Positions 21,183 through 29,571 of a stretch of 64,000 nucleotides of DNA are shown piece after piece; position 1 is the first letter of the stretch; every line of letters begins with the position of its first letter. The stretch comes from Actinomadura litoris (GTDB lineage: Bacteria > Actinomycetota > Actinomycetes > Streptosporangiales > Streptosporangiaceae). A program made the position numbers and the translations under genes. The stretch is taken from positions 682,001-746,000 of the forward strand of contig NZ_WOFH01000003.1 of assembly GCF_009733595.1 (NCBI RefSeq). The letters run 5' to 3'. A model generated the notes under the pieces. It ran no database searches. It saw only the letters and a list, made by a program, of their open reading frames with translations, and was not told where the DNA came from.

Positions 21183-22418
21183 TCAGACCAGGGCCGTGAC
21201 CTGCGAGGACGGCAGCGTGACGGTCACCTGGAGGCCGCCGCCGGTGCGCGGGAGGGCGGTCACGGTCCCGCCGTGGGCGCGGGCGATGGACCGCACGATC
21301 GACAGTCCGAGGCCCGCCCCGCCGGAGGTGATCACGCGGTCGGAGCCGAGCCGGCGGAACGGCTCGAACAGCGCCGGCACCTGGTGCGGCGGGACGGCGG
21401 GCCCGGAGTTGCCCACCTCCAGGACGGCGTTCGCGCCGTCCGCGCGGCAGGCGACCCGCACCCAGCCGCCGGGTCCGGAGTTGTGCCGGATCCCGTTCTC
21501 CACGAGGTTCTGCACGACCCGTTCGAGGAGCAGCGCGTCGCCCGCCGTCACGGCCTCGGCGGCCTCGGTCCGCACGGTCACGCCCGCCGCGTCCGCCTCC
21601 GCGACGGTCTGCGCCGCCACGTGCCCGACGACGTCGGCGAGGTCGACCGGCGCCCGGTCGGTGATCTCGCTCTCCGACCGGGCGAGCAGCAGCAGGCCGG
21701 TGATCAGCCGCTCGTGCCGCAGGTTGATCTCCAGGAGCGTCTCGCCGAGCCGCAGCACGTCCGGGGAGGCGTCCGCGCGGTGCATCGCGACCTCGACCAG
21801 CGCGCGGCCGAGCGTGAGCGGGGTCCGCAGCTCGTGCGAGGCGTTGGCGACGAAGCGGCGCTGGCCGTCGAAGGACCGGTCGAGCCGCTCCAGCATGGTG
21901 TCGAAGGTGTCGGCGAGCCGTTTGACCTCGTCGTCGGGGCCGTGCAGCGCGATCCGCTCGTGCAGGCCGCGGTCGGCGGCGGGCGCGCCCGCGATCCGCC
22001 GCGCGGTCTCGGTGACCCGGTCCAGCGGCGCGAGCACGCGCCCGCCGATCAGCCAGCCGAGGCCCGCCGCGACCCCGCCGGCGACCAGCAGCGCGATCGA
22101 GCCCTGCGTGACCAGCGACGCCGTCGCGGCCTCGTGCATGTCGGCGCGCTGGCGCCGCGCCCACGCGTCCAGGTCGCCCATGGCCTTCGCCTGCTCGCGG
22201 GCGGACTGTTCGGTGACCTCCTCCGGCGAACCGTCGCGGATGACGCCCGTCTTGGTGAGCACCTGCGGGCCGCCGCGCGCGAGCTGCTGGTCGAACAGCG
22301 CGTAGGTGACGCCGAGCAGCACCAGGCCCGCGACGAGGAACAGCCCGCCGTAGGTCAGCGTCAGCCGGGCCCGCAGCGACAGGTGGCGCGGCCTGATCAG
22401 CGCGATGCCGGGCCTCAT
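21183..22418 (-). CDS. Sensor histidine kinase of an OmpR-type two-component system
   Basis: The 411-aa kinase has two transmembrane helices (about residues 20-42 and 104-126) flanking a roughly 60-residue extracellular loop, then HAMP and a HisKA motif FVANASHELRTPLTLG with His about 195. The N-box QNLVENGIRHNSGPGG and G-boxes (GGAGLGLSIVRSIARAHGG) follow. It autophosphorylates and should act on the response regulator encoded just upstream. Its ATG overlaps the regulator stop by one base (TGATG). A drug-export or cell-envelope stimulus is inferred from the divergent efflux operon. Confidence 0.93.
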   Translation of the reverse strand: MRPGIALIRPRHLSLRARLTLTYGGLFLVAGLVLLGVTYALFDQQLARGGPQVLTKTGVIRDGSPEEVTEQSAREQAKAMGDLDAWARRQRADMHEAATASLVTQGSIALLVAGGVAAGLGWLIGGRVLAPLDRVTETARRIAGAPAADRGLHERIALHGPDDEVKRLADTFDTMLERLDRSFDGQRRFVANASHELRTPLTLGRALVEVAMHRADASPDVLRLGETLLEINLRHERLITGLLLLARSESEITDRAPVDLADVVGHVAAQTVAEADAAGVTVRTEAAEAVTAGDALLLERVVQNLVENGIRHNSGPGGWVRVACRADGANAVLEVGNSGPAVPPHQVPALFEPFRRLGSDRVITSGGAGLGLSIVRSIARAHGGTVTALPRTGGGLQVTVTLPSSQVTALV

Positions 22419-23089
22419 CACGGGATCCGGTACCCCGCTCCCTTGACGGTCTCGACGACGGGGGGATCGGCGAGCTTGCGCCGCAGCTTGAGGATCGTCA
22501 GCCGGACGGCGCCGGTGAACGGGTCGGCGTGCTCGTCCCACACCTTCTCCAGCAGCACCTCCGCCGACACGACCGCGCCGTCCGCGCGCAGCAGCTCGGC
22601 CAGCACGGCGAACTCCTTGCGCGCCAGCGGGACGTAGCGCCCGTCCCGGACCACCTGGCGGCGCGCCGGGTCGAGGGTGATGCCCGCGCGGCGCAGCGTC
22701 GGCGGCGCGGCCGGGCGCGAGCGCCGCCCGAGCGCGTGCACCCGGGCGGCCAGCTCGGGGAACGCGAACGGCTTGGTGAGGTAGTCGTCGGCGCCGAGCC
22801 CGAGCCCCTCGACGCGGTCGGTGATCTCGGCGGCGGCGGTCAGCATCAGCACCCGCGCCGCCGCCCCGCCCCCGGCCGGCTCGGCCCCGACCAGCTCGCG
22901 GCAGACGTCGTCGCCGTGCACGAGCGGCAGGTCCCGGTCCAGGACGACGACGTCGTAGTCGTTGACGGCGGCGCGCTCCAGCGCGGACGCCCCGTCGTAG
23001 GCGAGGTCGACGGCGTGCGCGTCGCCCCGCAGCCACTCCGCTATCGCGCCGGCGAGGAGCCGCTCGTCCTCGGCCACCAGTACCCGCAT
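22418..23089 (-). CDS. OmpR family response regulator
   Basis: The 223-aa protein has a receiver domain (VLVAEDERLL, phosphoacceptor Asp about 51 in VVLDRDLP, switch Lys in YLTKPFAFPE) and a winged-helix output domain (LARKEFAVLAELLRADGAVV, RLTILKLRRKL). The start at 23089 is preferred over an ATG 15 codons upstream because AAGGGAGCC lies 6-8 nt before it. A 10-bp direct repeat with 11-bp period in the divergent intergenic region (23173-23193) fits an OmpR-type binding site. Confidence 0.93.
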   Translation of the reverse strand: MRVLVAEDERLLAGAIAEWLRGDAHAVDLAYDGASALERAAVNDYDVVVLDRDLPLVHGDDVCRELVGAEPAGGGAAARVLMLTAAAEITDRVEGLGLGADDYLTKPFAFPELAARVHALGRRSRPAAPPTLRRAGITLDPARRQVVRDGRYVPLARKEFAVLAELLRADGAVVSAEVLLEKVWDEHADPFTGAVRLTILKLRRKLADPPVVETVKGAGYRIP

Positions 23090-23172
23090 TCCGGCTCCCT
23101 TCGCCGTGCCCACGGGCCGAATGCTGCCGCACACCCTGTTTCCTCCGCGTTAGGAACTCCCTTCTCCCCAGC

Positions 23173-23193
23173 GGGAAACGCGGGGGAAACGCG
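23173..23193. promoter_or_regulatory. Candidate OmpR-type operator (tandem direct repeat)
   Basis: GGGAAACGCG occurs at 23173-23182 and again at 23184-23193, an 11-bp period. OmpR/PhoB-class dimers typically bind head-to-tail direct repeats at 10-11-bp spacing. The site lies between the regulator gene and the divergent efflux operon, so it could control one or both. Confidence 0.5.
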
Positions 23194-23261
23194 CGGTCGC
23201 GTTGCATCGCTCTCCGACCGGCCGGGTCAGGCCCGGCGACGCGGAACACAGGAGAAGACGA

Positions 23262-23786
23262 ATGCGAATGTGGAGAACGGCGGCCCTGCCGCTCGTGCTG
23301 GCCCTGGCGCTCACCGGTTGCGGTTCCGACGACGGCGACGAGGGCGGAGTCGCCTCCGCGGCGGGCGCCGCGAAGCCGAACCAGAGCGGCGCGGCGGCGC
23401 CCGGAAAGACCCTCAGCTCCGATGAGAAGGGCGTGAAGTACGCCGAGTGCATGCGCCGGAACGGCGTCCCGATGGACGACCCGAAGCCCGGCGAGGGCAT
23501 CCGCCTCAAGCTCGACGGCCGGACGAAGAAGGAGACCGTCGACAAGGCGATGGAGGCGTGCCGCCAGTTCAACCCGCAGGGGGACGGGACGGGCAAGGCC
23601 GACCCGAAGCAGCAGGAACGGCTCCGGAAGTTCGCCGAATGCATGCGCCGCAACGGCGTGGAGGCCTTCGCGGATCCGAAGCCCGGCCAGCAGGGCATCA
23701 TGATCGACAAGAAGCTGGCCGACGACCCCCAGTTCAACGCCGCCCAGGAGAAGTGCCAGGAGATCATGGCGGGCGGCGGGAAGTGA
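23262..23786 (+). CDS. Lipoprotein with an internal duplication
   Basis: This 174-aa protein has a lipoprotein signal peptide (hydrophobic core, lipobox LTGC at about residue 20) and ribosome binding site CAGGAGAAGACGA. The mature part holds two copies of one module, each with a Cys/Arg motif: KYAECMRRNGVPMDDPKPG and KFAECMRRNGVEAFADPKPG. Each copy is followed by a later Cys (MEACRQFNP and QEKCQEIMAG), so two small disulfide-bonded helical units are likely. It leads the efflux operon and overlaps the adaptor gene by 4 nt (GTGA). It may be a substrate-binding or regulatory envelope protein. Confidence 0.8.
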   Translation: MRMWRTAALPLVLALALTGCGSDDGDEGGVASAAGAAKPNQSGAAAPGKTLSSDEKGVKYAECMRRNGVPMDDPKPGEGIRLKLDGRTKKETVDKAMEACRQFNPQGDGTGKADPKQQERLRKFAECMRRNGVEAFADPKPGQQGIMIDKKLADDPQFNAAQEKCQEIMAGGGK

Positions 23787-24856
23787 GGAGGCGCACGCGG
23801 GCGGTCCTCGCCGCCGCCGTCCTCGCCACGGCGGGCGGCGGCGCCACCGTCGCGCTGCTCGGCCAGGGCGGTTCGGGCGGGTCGGGCGGCGCCCGGGCCG
23901 CCGCGCTCCCGCCGGGCACCGCCAAGGTCACGCGGCAGTCGCTCCGCGACACCCGGACCGAGGACGGGCGGCTCGGCTACGGCCCGACCTCCACCGCGAC
24001 GAGCCGCCTGCGGGGCACGGTCACCCGGGTCCCCAAGAGCGGCGACGAGATCACCCGGGGCAGGCCCCTCTACGAGGTGGACGGCGACCCGGTCACGCTG
24101 ATGTACGGGTCGCGGCCGTCCTACCGCCCGCTGACGGTCGGGACGGAGGGCTCCGACGTCCGCCGCTTCGAGGAGAACCTGGCCAAGCTCGGCTACGACG
24201 GGTTCACCGTCGACAAGGAGTACACCGCCGACACCGCCGACGCCGTCCGCGAATGGCAGGACGACCTCGGCCTCCCCGAGACCGGCGAGGTCGAACTCGG
24301 ACGGGTGGTGTTCGCGCCCGGGGCCGTCCGGGTGGACAGCGTGCAGGCGGGCGCGGGCGACCCGACCGGCCCCGGCCAGAAGGTCCTCACCTACACCGGG
24401 ACCGACAAGGCGGTGACCGTGGAGCTGGAGACCGCCGACCAGCGGATGGCGAAGAAGGGCGCGGCGGTCGAGGTCACGCTCCCCGAGGACGAGACCGTCC
24501 CCGGCCGGATCGACGAGGTCTCCACCGTCATCGAACCGGGGTCGGGGCAGGGCGAGGATCCGACGACGAAGGTCGAGGTGACGGTGTGGCTGCGGGCCGG
24601 CAAGGCACGCAAGGCCGCCGCCCCCTACGCGCTGGCCTCGGTCGATGTCACGTTCACGGCGGGACGGCGCGACAACGTCCTGACCGTGCCGGTGTCGGCG
24701 CTGGTCGCGCTGAAGGAGGGCGGCTTCGGGGTCGAGGTCGTCCGGGGCGGCGCGTCGTCCTACGCGCCGGTCGAGACCGGGCTGTTCGCGGACGGCCGGG
24801 TCGAGGTCTCCGGCGCGGGGATCGCCGAGGGCACCGTCGTCGGGACCCCCACATGA
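23783..24856 (+). CDS. Efflux adaptor (HlyD/MacA-like) with peptidoglycan-binding-like domain
   Basis: The 357-aa protein has an N-terminal signal/anchor segment (AVLAAAVLATAGGGATVALL), then a barrel-sandwich half-motif (LRGTVTRVPKSGDEITRG). A peptidoglycan-binding-like helical insert follows (GSDVRRFEENLAKLGYDG, DAVREWQDDLGLPETGEV), then a beta-barrel membrane-proximal region ending in LTVPVSALVALKEGG. This architecture is common in actinobacterial MacA-type adaptors linking MacB transporters to the cell wall. The GTG at 23783 overlaps the lipoprotein stop, and the ATPase follows by ATGA overlap. Confidence 0.88.
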   Translation: MRRRTRAVLAAAVLATAGGGATVALLGQGGSGGSGGARAAALPPGTAKVTRQSLRDTRTEDGRLGYGPTSTATSRLRGTVTRVPKSGDEITRGRPLYEVDGDPVTLMYGSRPSYRPLTVGTEGSDVRRFEENLAKLGYDGFTVDKEYTADTADAVREWQDDLGLPETGEVELGRVVFAPGAVRVDSVQAGAGDPTGPGQKVLTYTGTDKAVTVELETADQRMAKKGAAVEVTLPEDETVPGRIDEVSTVIEPGSGQGEDPTTKVEVTVWLRAGKARKAAAPYALASVDVTFTAGRRDNVLTVPVSALVALKEGGFGVEVVRGGASSYAPVETGLFADGRVEVSGAGIAEGTVVGTPT

Positions 24857-25530
24857 TCGCGCTGCGGGACGTGACCAAGGAGTACGCCGGCGGCGTCCGC
24901 GCGCTCGCCGGCGTGTCGCTGCACGTCGAGCCGGGCGAGCTGGTCGCGATCGTCGGCCCGTCGGGGTCGGGCAAGTCGACGATGCTGAACGTCCTCGGCA
25001 CGCTGGACCGGCCGACGTCGGGCACCGTCCACATCGCCGGGCACGACGTCGGGCGGCTGCCCGACGCCAAGCTGTCGGCGCTGCGCGCGCACCAGATCGG
25101 CTTCGTGTTCCAGCAGTTCCACCTCGCCCAGGGGACGAAGGCGATCGACAACGTCGCCGACGGGCTCCTGTACACCGGGCTCGGCCCCGGCGCGCGGCGG
25201 CGGCGCGCGGCGCAGGCGCTGGAGCGGGTCGGGCTCGGGCACCGGATGGGGCACGAGGCGCACGAGCTGTCGGGCGGCGAGCGGCAGCGCGTCGCGATCG
25301 CCCGCGCCGTCGCGGGCGACCCCGCGCTGCTGCTCGCCGACGAGCCGACCGGCGCGCTGGACTCGGCGTCCGGCGACGGCGTGATGGCGCTGCTGCGCGG
25401 GCTGCACGAGGCCGGCACGACCGTCGTGATCATCACGCACGACCGGGAGATCGCCGCGAGCCTGCCCCGCCAGGTGCGGATGCGCGACGGGCTGATCACC
25501 GACGACTCCGCCGCGGCGGTGCCGTCATGA
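24853..25530 (+). CDS. MacB-type ABC transporter ATP-binding protein
   Basis: The 225-aa ATPase has Walker A GPSGSGKST, Q-loop FVFQQFHLAQ, signature LSGGERQRVAIARA, Walker B LLLADEPTGALDS and the H-loop ITHD. The sequence class matches LolD/MacB ATPases that pair with FtsX-like permeases. It overlaps the adaptor stop and the permease start by 4 nt each. It should power extrusion of a lipophilic substrate or peptide from the membrane. Confidence 0.95.
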   Translation: MIALRDVTKEYAGGVRALAGVSLHVEPGELVAIVGPSGSGKSTMLNVLGTLDRPTSGTVHIAGHDVGRLPDAKLSALRAHQIGFVFQQFHLAQGTKAIDNVADGLLYTGLGPGARRRRAAQALERVGLGHRMGHEAHELSGGERQRVAIARAVAGDPALLLADEPTGALDSASGDGVMALLRGLHEAGTTVVIITHDREIAASLPRQVRMRDGLITDDSAAAVPS

Positions 25531-26732
25531 CGGCGGCGGCGCTGCGCCCGGCGCGGCTCGGGCCCCGCGACGTCGTCCGGGTCGGCGCGGTCGGGCTGCG
25601 CACCCGCCCGATGCGGGCGTTCCTGTCGGCGCTCGGCATCGCGATCGGGATCGCCGCGATGGTCGCGGTCGTCGGCGTCTCCGCGTCCTCGCGCGCCGAC
25701 CTGGACCGGGCGCTCGCCGCGCTCGGCACCAACCTGCTGACGGTCGCGCCCGGCAGCACGCTGACCGGCGAGAGGGCCCGGCTGCCCGTCGAGTCGGAGG
25801 CGATGGTCGCGCGGATCGCGCCGGTGCGCGAGGTGTCGGCGGTCGGGCTGCTGGAGGACGCGAAGGTCTACCGGACGAGCCGGATCCCCGAGACCGACAC
25901 CAACGGGATCGCCGCCTACGCCACCCGCACCGACCTGCGCGCCGCGACCGGCGCCGCGCTGCGCAGCGGCACGTGGCTGAACGGCGCGACGGCGTCCTTC
26001 CCGGCGACCGTGCTCGGCTCGACCGCCGCGCGGCGGCTCGGGATCGGGCACGCGGGCCCGGACGTCCAGGTGCTCATCGGTCGGACGCTGTTCACCGTCG
26101 TCGGCGTCCTGGACCCGGCGCCGCTCGCCCCCGAGCTGGACAGCGCCGCGCTCGTCGGCTGGCCGGTCGCGCAGGCGCGGCTCGGCTTCGACGGGCACCC
26201 GACGACGATCTACACCCGGTCGCGGGACGCGAGCGTCGAGCAGGTCCGCGAGGTGCTCGGCGCCACCGCGAACCCCGAGGCGCCGAACGAGGTCGCGGTG
26301 TCGCGCCCCTCCGACGCGCTCGCCGCGCGCAAGGCGGCGGGGGAGGCCTTCACCGGGCTGCTGCTCGGCCTCGGCGCGGTCGCGCTGCTGGTCGGCGGCG
26401 TCGGGGTGGCCAACACCATGGTCATCTCGGTGCTGGAGCGCCGCGCGGAGATCGGGCTGCGCCGCTCGCTCGGCGCGACCCGGAGCCAGATCCGCACGCA
26501 GTTCCTCGCCGAGTCGCTGCTGCTGTCGCTGCTCGGCGGCGCGGGCGGCGCCCTGCTCGGGACGCTCGTGACCGCCGTCTACGCCCTCTACCAGGGCTGG
26601 CCGGTCGTGATCCCGGCGTGGGCGGTCGCCGGCGGGATGGCCGCGACGCTGGTCATCGGCGCGGTCGCGGGACTGTATCCGGCGGTCCGCGCGTCGCGGC
26701 TGTCGCCGACCGAGGCGCTGTCGGCGGCCTGA
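25527..26732 (+). CDS. MacB/FtsX-type ABC transporter permease
   Basis: The 401-aa permease has an N-terminal helix (FLSALGIAIGIAAMVAVVGVS), a large extracytoplasmic domain, and the C-terminal FtsX trio of helices (LLGLGAVALLVGGVGVANTM, FLAESLLLSLLGGAGGALLG, VAGGMAATLVIGAVAGLYPA). It includes the conserved RRSLGATRSQIR coupling segment. It is the last gene of the two-component-system-linked efflux operon and is followed by a very strong hairpin. Confidence 0.94.
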   Translation: MTAAALRPARLGPRDVVRVGAVGLRTRPMRAFLSALGIAIGIAAMVAVVGVSASSRADLDRALAALGTNLLTVAPGSTLTGERARLPVESEAMVARIAPVREVSAVGLLEDAKVYRTSRIPETDTNGIAAYATRTDLRAATGAALRSGTWLNGATASFPATVLGSTAARRLGIGHAGPDVQVLIGRTLFTVVGVLDPAPLAPELDSAALVGWPVAQARLGFDGHPTTIYTRSRDASVEQVREVLGATANPEAPNEVAVSRPSDALAARKAAGEAFTGLLLGLGAVALLVGGVGVANTMVISVLERRAEIGLRRSLGATRSQIRTQFLAESLLLSLLGGAGGALLGTLVTAVYALYQGWPVVIPAWAVAGGMAATLVIGAVAGLYPAVRASRLSPTEALSAA

Positions 26733-26743
26733 GACGCGGGGGC

Positions 26744-26783
26744 CGGCACCGGGCCGGGGCGGCGACGCCCCGGCCCGGTGCCG
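26744..26783. terminator. Strong bidirectional terminator hairpin
   Basis: A perfect 17-bp stem (CGGCACCGGGCCGGGGC and its complement) with loop GGCGAC follows the permease stop and lies before the 3' end of the convergent acyltransferase gene. Confidence 0.85.
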
Positions 26784-26844
26784 TCAAGACCGCGGTGCCG
26801 TCAAGACCGCGGTGCCGTCAGGACTCCGGTGCCGTCAGGACTCG
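26777..26844. repeat. Four tandem 17-bp repeats containing the acyltransferase stop codon
   Basis: Units GGTGCCGTCAAGACCGC (twice), GGTGCCGTCAGGACTCC and GGTGCCGTCAGGACTCG lie head to tail. Each carries TCA, which is TGA on the minus strand. The right-most unit supplies the real stop of the acyltransferase gene (26835-26837); the other three lie beyond it. The period is not a multiple of three. Confidence 0.9.
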
Positions 26845-28658
26845 GCGGCGAGGAGCTCCCGCAGCTCCTGGACGGCGCGGCGCAGCTCGTCCGCGAACAC
26901 GCGCATCGCGTCCGCGACGTGCTCGGGCGTGCTCAGGTAGACGGCGAGCCGGTCCGGCAGCAGCACGTAGGCGACGCCGATGCACTGCTCGCTGGTCGAC
27001 CCGAAACCGAACGCCTGGATGTGCGCGGACGGCGCCGAGCTCGTGCTCAGGTAGTCGTCGCGCATGATCGTCCAGCCCGGCGAGTCGAACAGCGCGAGGT
27101 GCTCGGTCACGCCCAGCTCCGCGCCCCGCCGCCGCTGGATGAGCTGGAGCTCCCAGAGGTGCTGCTCGGGCGCCCGGCCCGCCTGGCACTCCTTGGCCCG
27201 CCGGACGTGCGCCTCGGCGGCCTCGCGGAACGCCGCCGCGCGGGCCGCCGGGGGTGCGTCCGGGTCGTCCATGGCCGCCACGAACCGCAGCACCTGCGGG
27301 GTGACGACCCGCATCGCCTCGGTGCGCCCGGCCCGGAACTGCCGGGTCGCGATCGACTCGTAGGTCGCGCCGGTCAGGCCCTTCGCCCGCCGGTGCGCGA
27401 GCTGGTAGGCCATCTGCACGAACGCGTCCGGCGACATGCCGAGCGCCTTGGCGTCGGTGGAGCCGAAGTCGTCGAAGGTCACGAGCCTCGTCGCGGTCGC
27501 GGCGGCGTAGGCGGCGAACGCCGCGTCGGCCTCGCGGATGTCGGTGCGGAGCGCGTCGTCCAGCACGAACGTGATCGGCTCCAGGTGGGGCGCGCCCTGC
27601 GACCGGGCGCCGGACGCGCGCGAGTGCTCCTTGGCCGGGGCGCCGAGCACCGAGTCGACGAAGCCGAGGATCGTCGTGCCGTCCAGCTCGCAGTGCTCGA
27701 CGTTGATCCCGGCGCGGCCGTCGCCGAACACGACCAGCGACACCGCCTTGTCGAACCACCGGTTGCCGCTGCCGCCGTGCAGGAGGTGGTCGGACGCCTC
27801 CTGCGCGTCCGCCGGGGCGAAGTCCTCCAGGCAGACGCAGAACAGCGCGGTCTCCACGGCGTCGAGCGCGTCCCTGTTGCCGGGGTGGACGGCCAGCAGC
27901 GCCTCCCGGCTCGCCGCCCACTCGGCCCGCGCCTTCGTCGTCAGCGACCCGGGCGAGGGCTCCAGCGCCGGGGACGCCTTCATGATCTGCTGGAGCGCGC
28001 CGGTCAGCTCGCCGAGGGTGTGCGGGTGCCCGTCGGGCCCGAGCACGTCCATCCTCACCATGTTCTCGCGGAAGAACACCAGGATGTGCTTGGCGTCGGA
28101 CGGCCCGGGGTGCTCCGCCGAGTACGGCGCGCGGACCGTGTCCTGCACGGCCCCGGGGATGCGGGTCGCGGAGTACAGGAACCGGTTCTGCGCCATCGTC
28201 TGCGGCTGTCCGCGCTGGAGGACGGGCGGGAGCCGCTCGGCGTCCAGCGCCAGTTTGTGGTGGAGCGCGCCCGCGATGAGCCCGGCGGCGCGCTCGGCCT
28301 GCCCCTCGCCGGTGTCGTGGAACAGGAAGAAGAAGTTGGCGTTGAGCGCGATCCGGTCGCGGCGGCCGAGGTAGCGGTAGGGCCAGAAGGTGTCGAGCCA
28401 GCTGTGCACGCCCTCGGTCGCGTCGTAGCGTTCCAGCGCCGCGTGCAGTTCCCGGCCGGGGCCGCCGGGACGGGTGAAGTCCTCCAGCGCCTCCCGCGTG
28501 CGCGCCAGCTCCGCCTCGGTCAGCAGCGGCGCGCACCACTCCAGGAAGCGCTCGCCGGTCTCCTCCAGCGTGGGCAGCGGCACGCGGGGGAGGTCGTCCT
28601 CGTAGTCGAACGTGCGAGGGGAGGGGTCGGTACCGGTACCAGATGGGCTCGCGTTCAC
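26835..28658 (-). CDS. Choline/carnitine O-acyltransferase family protein
   Basis: The 607-aa protein has the two-domain carnitine acyltransferase fold. Key sequence: LPRVPLPTLEETGERFLEW near the N-terminus, NRWFDKAVSLVVFGDG, catalytic His in GINVEHCELDGTT (about residue 322), FDDFGSTDAKALGMSPDAFV, and a late FGFGSTSEQCIGVAYVL matching the substrate-binding Ser-Thr-Ser motif. It should move an acyl group between CoA and the hydroxyl of carnitine or a related hydroxy-quaternary amine. Such enzymes are uncommon in bacteria. It is the third gene of a leftward cassette after a methyltransferase and a 2OG oxygenase, 93 nt downstream. Confidence 0.88.
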   Translation of the reverse strand: MNASPSGTGTDPSPRTFDYEDDLPRVPLPTLEETGERFLEWCAPLLTEAELARTREALEDFTRPGGPGRELHAALERYDATEGVHSWLDTFWPYRYLGRRDRIALNANFFFLFHDTGEGQAERAAGLIAGALHHKLALDAERLPPVLQRGQPQTMAQNRFLYSATRIPGAVQDTVRAPYSAEHPGPSDAKHILVFFRENMVRMDVLGPDGHPHTLGELTGALQQIMKASPALEPSPGSLTTKARAEWAASREALLAVHPGNRDALDAVETALFCVCLEDFAPADAQEASDHLLHGGSGNRWFDKAVSLVVFGDGRAGINVEHCELDGTTILGFVDSVLGAPAKEHSRASGARSQGAPHLEPITFVLDDALRTDIREADAAFAAYAAATATRLVTFDDFGSTDAKALGMSPDAFVQMAYQLAHRRAKGLTGATYESIATRQFRAGRTEAMRVVTPQVLRFVAAMDDPDAPPAARAAAFREAAEAHVRRAKECQAGRAPEQHLWELQLIQRRRGAELGVTEHLALFDSPGWTIMRDDYLSTSSAPSAHIQAFGFGSTSEQCIGVAYVLLPDRLAVYLSTPEHVADAMRVFADELRRAVQELRELLAAES

Positions 28659-28711
28659 GTTCCGTCCTCGATCTGAGATCAGTGGGGGCGTGTCGTGCGG
28701 GGCGTTCGATG

Positions 28712-28756
28712 CGGGGGCTCTTCACACGGGGGTTCTTCACGCGGGGGCGCTTCACA
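28712..28756. repeat. Three tandem 15-bp repeats containing the methyltransferase stop codon
   Basis: Units CGGGGGCTCTTCACA, CGGGGGTTCTTCACG and CGGGGGCGCTTCACA lie head to tail. Each contains TCA (TGA on the minus strand). The third holds the true stop of the methyltransferase (28752-28754). The 15-bp period keeps all three stops in the same frame. Confidence 0.9.
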
Positions 28757-29558
28757 GGGGGCGGGAGACGTAGAGCTGGGCGTAGAGCCAGCCCGAGGTC
28801 TCCAGTCCGGTCGGGTCGACGCCGACGTCCGACAGCCGGTCCAGGATGAGGTCGCGCTCCTGCGGGGTCGCGAACCGGCGCTGCCGGAACAGCCCGGCGT
28901 GCCGGACGGTGCGGTACCCGGCCTCGGCGAGCCGGTCCGCGACCGTGTCGAACGGGAACATCCGCAGAACGAAATGCGCCATCCACGGCGGCCGTCCGCC
29001 GCCCGCCGCCACGATCCGCATGATCGTTTTCTCGGTGACATATCCGAGGCAGCCGGTGGAGATGGCGATATCGGTCTCGGCGAGCCGCTCGCGCTGCTCC
29101 TCGGTGGGGTCGGCGTTCTCCAGGTCGGCGTGCAGGGCGCCGTCGAGATAACCGGCGTCGAGCGCGTAGGAAAGCGCGTTGTCGGAGGCGTCCAGACCGA
29201 GGAAGCGGACGGGTTCAGCGGGTTCACCGGAACGGATCGACTCCCGATCTCGGGCCAGCAGGGAGGCGCGCGAGTGCCCGTGGACATCGCCGCCGCTATA
29301 CCGATCGTACAGCTCGCCCATCGTGGCGCCATACTTCAGCAGTGCGGCATTGATTCCGTAGGAGCAGCCGATGTCGAGAACGGTCGGGGCCGCGATGCCC
29401 CGCGTTCGGCGGTATTCGGCGATAAGTCCCTTGAAGTGTGGTTTGGCCAACTCCGGTATGTAATAGTCGAGTTCGCGGAGAGTGCCGAAGAAGGCACGCG
29501 GATCCGGCCGCGTGTAGATGTGGTCGAGCGAGATCTTCCCGGACGTGTCGACGCGCAC
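28752..29558 (-). CDS. Class I SAM-dependent methyltransferase
   Basis: The 268-aa protein has SAM motif I VLDIGCSYGINAALLK (about residues 60-75), an acidic motif II-like FLGLDASDNALSYALDAG, and motif III-like IAISTGCLGYVTEKTI. The acceptor is unknown. It is encoded 13 nt after the 2OG oxygenase gene and 93 nt before the acyltransferase gene, so it probably acts on the same metabolite. N-methylation of an amino group is a reasonable but unproven guess. Tandem repeats surround its stop codon. Confidence 0.88.
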   Translation of the reverse strand: MRVDTSGKISLDHIYTRPDPRAFFGTLRELDYYIPELAKPHFKGLIAEYRRTRGIAAPTVLDIGCSYGINAALLKYGATMGELYDRYSGGDVHGHSRASLLARDRESIRSGEPAEPVRFLGLDASDNALSYALDAGYLDGALHADLENADPTEEQRERLAETDIAISTGCLGYVTEKTIMRIVAAGGGRPPWMAHFVLRMFPFDTVADRLAEAGYRTVRHAGLFRQRRFATPQERDLILDRLSDVGVDPTGLETSGWLYAQLYVSRPL

Positions 29559-29571
29559 GATGGCGGTCCTC

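Noticed and set aside
26777-26844. Possible short CRISPR-like array
   Set aside because: Units are directly adjacent with no spacers and include a stop codon; these are simple tandem repeats.
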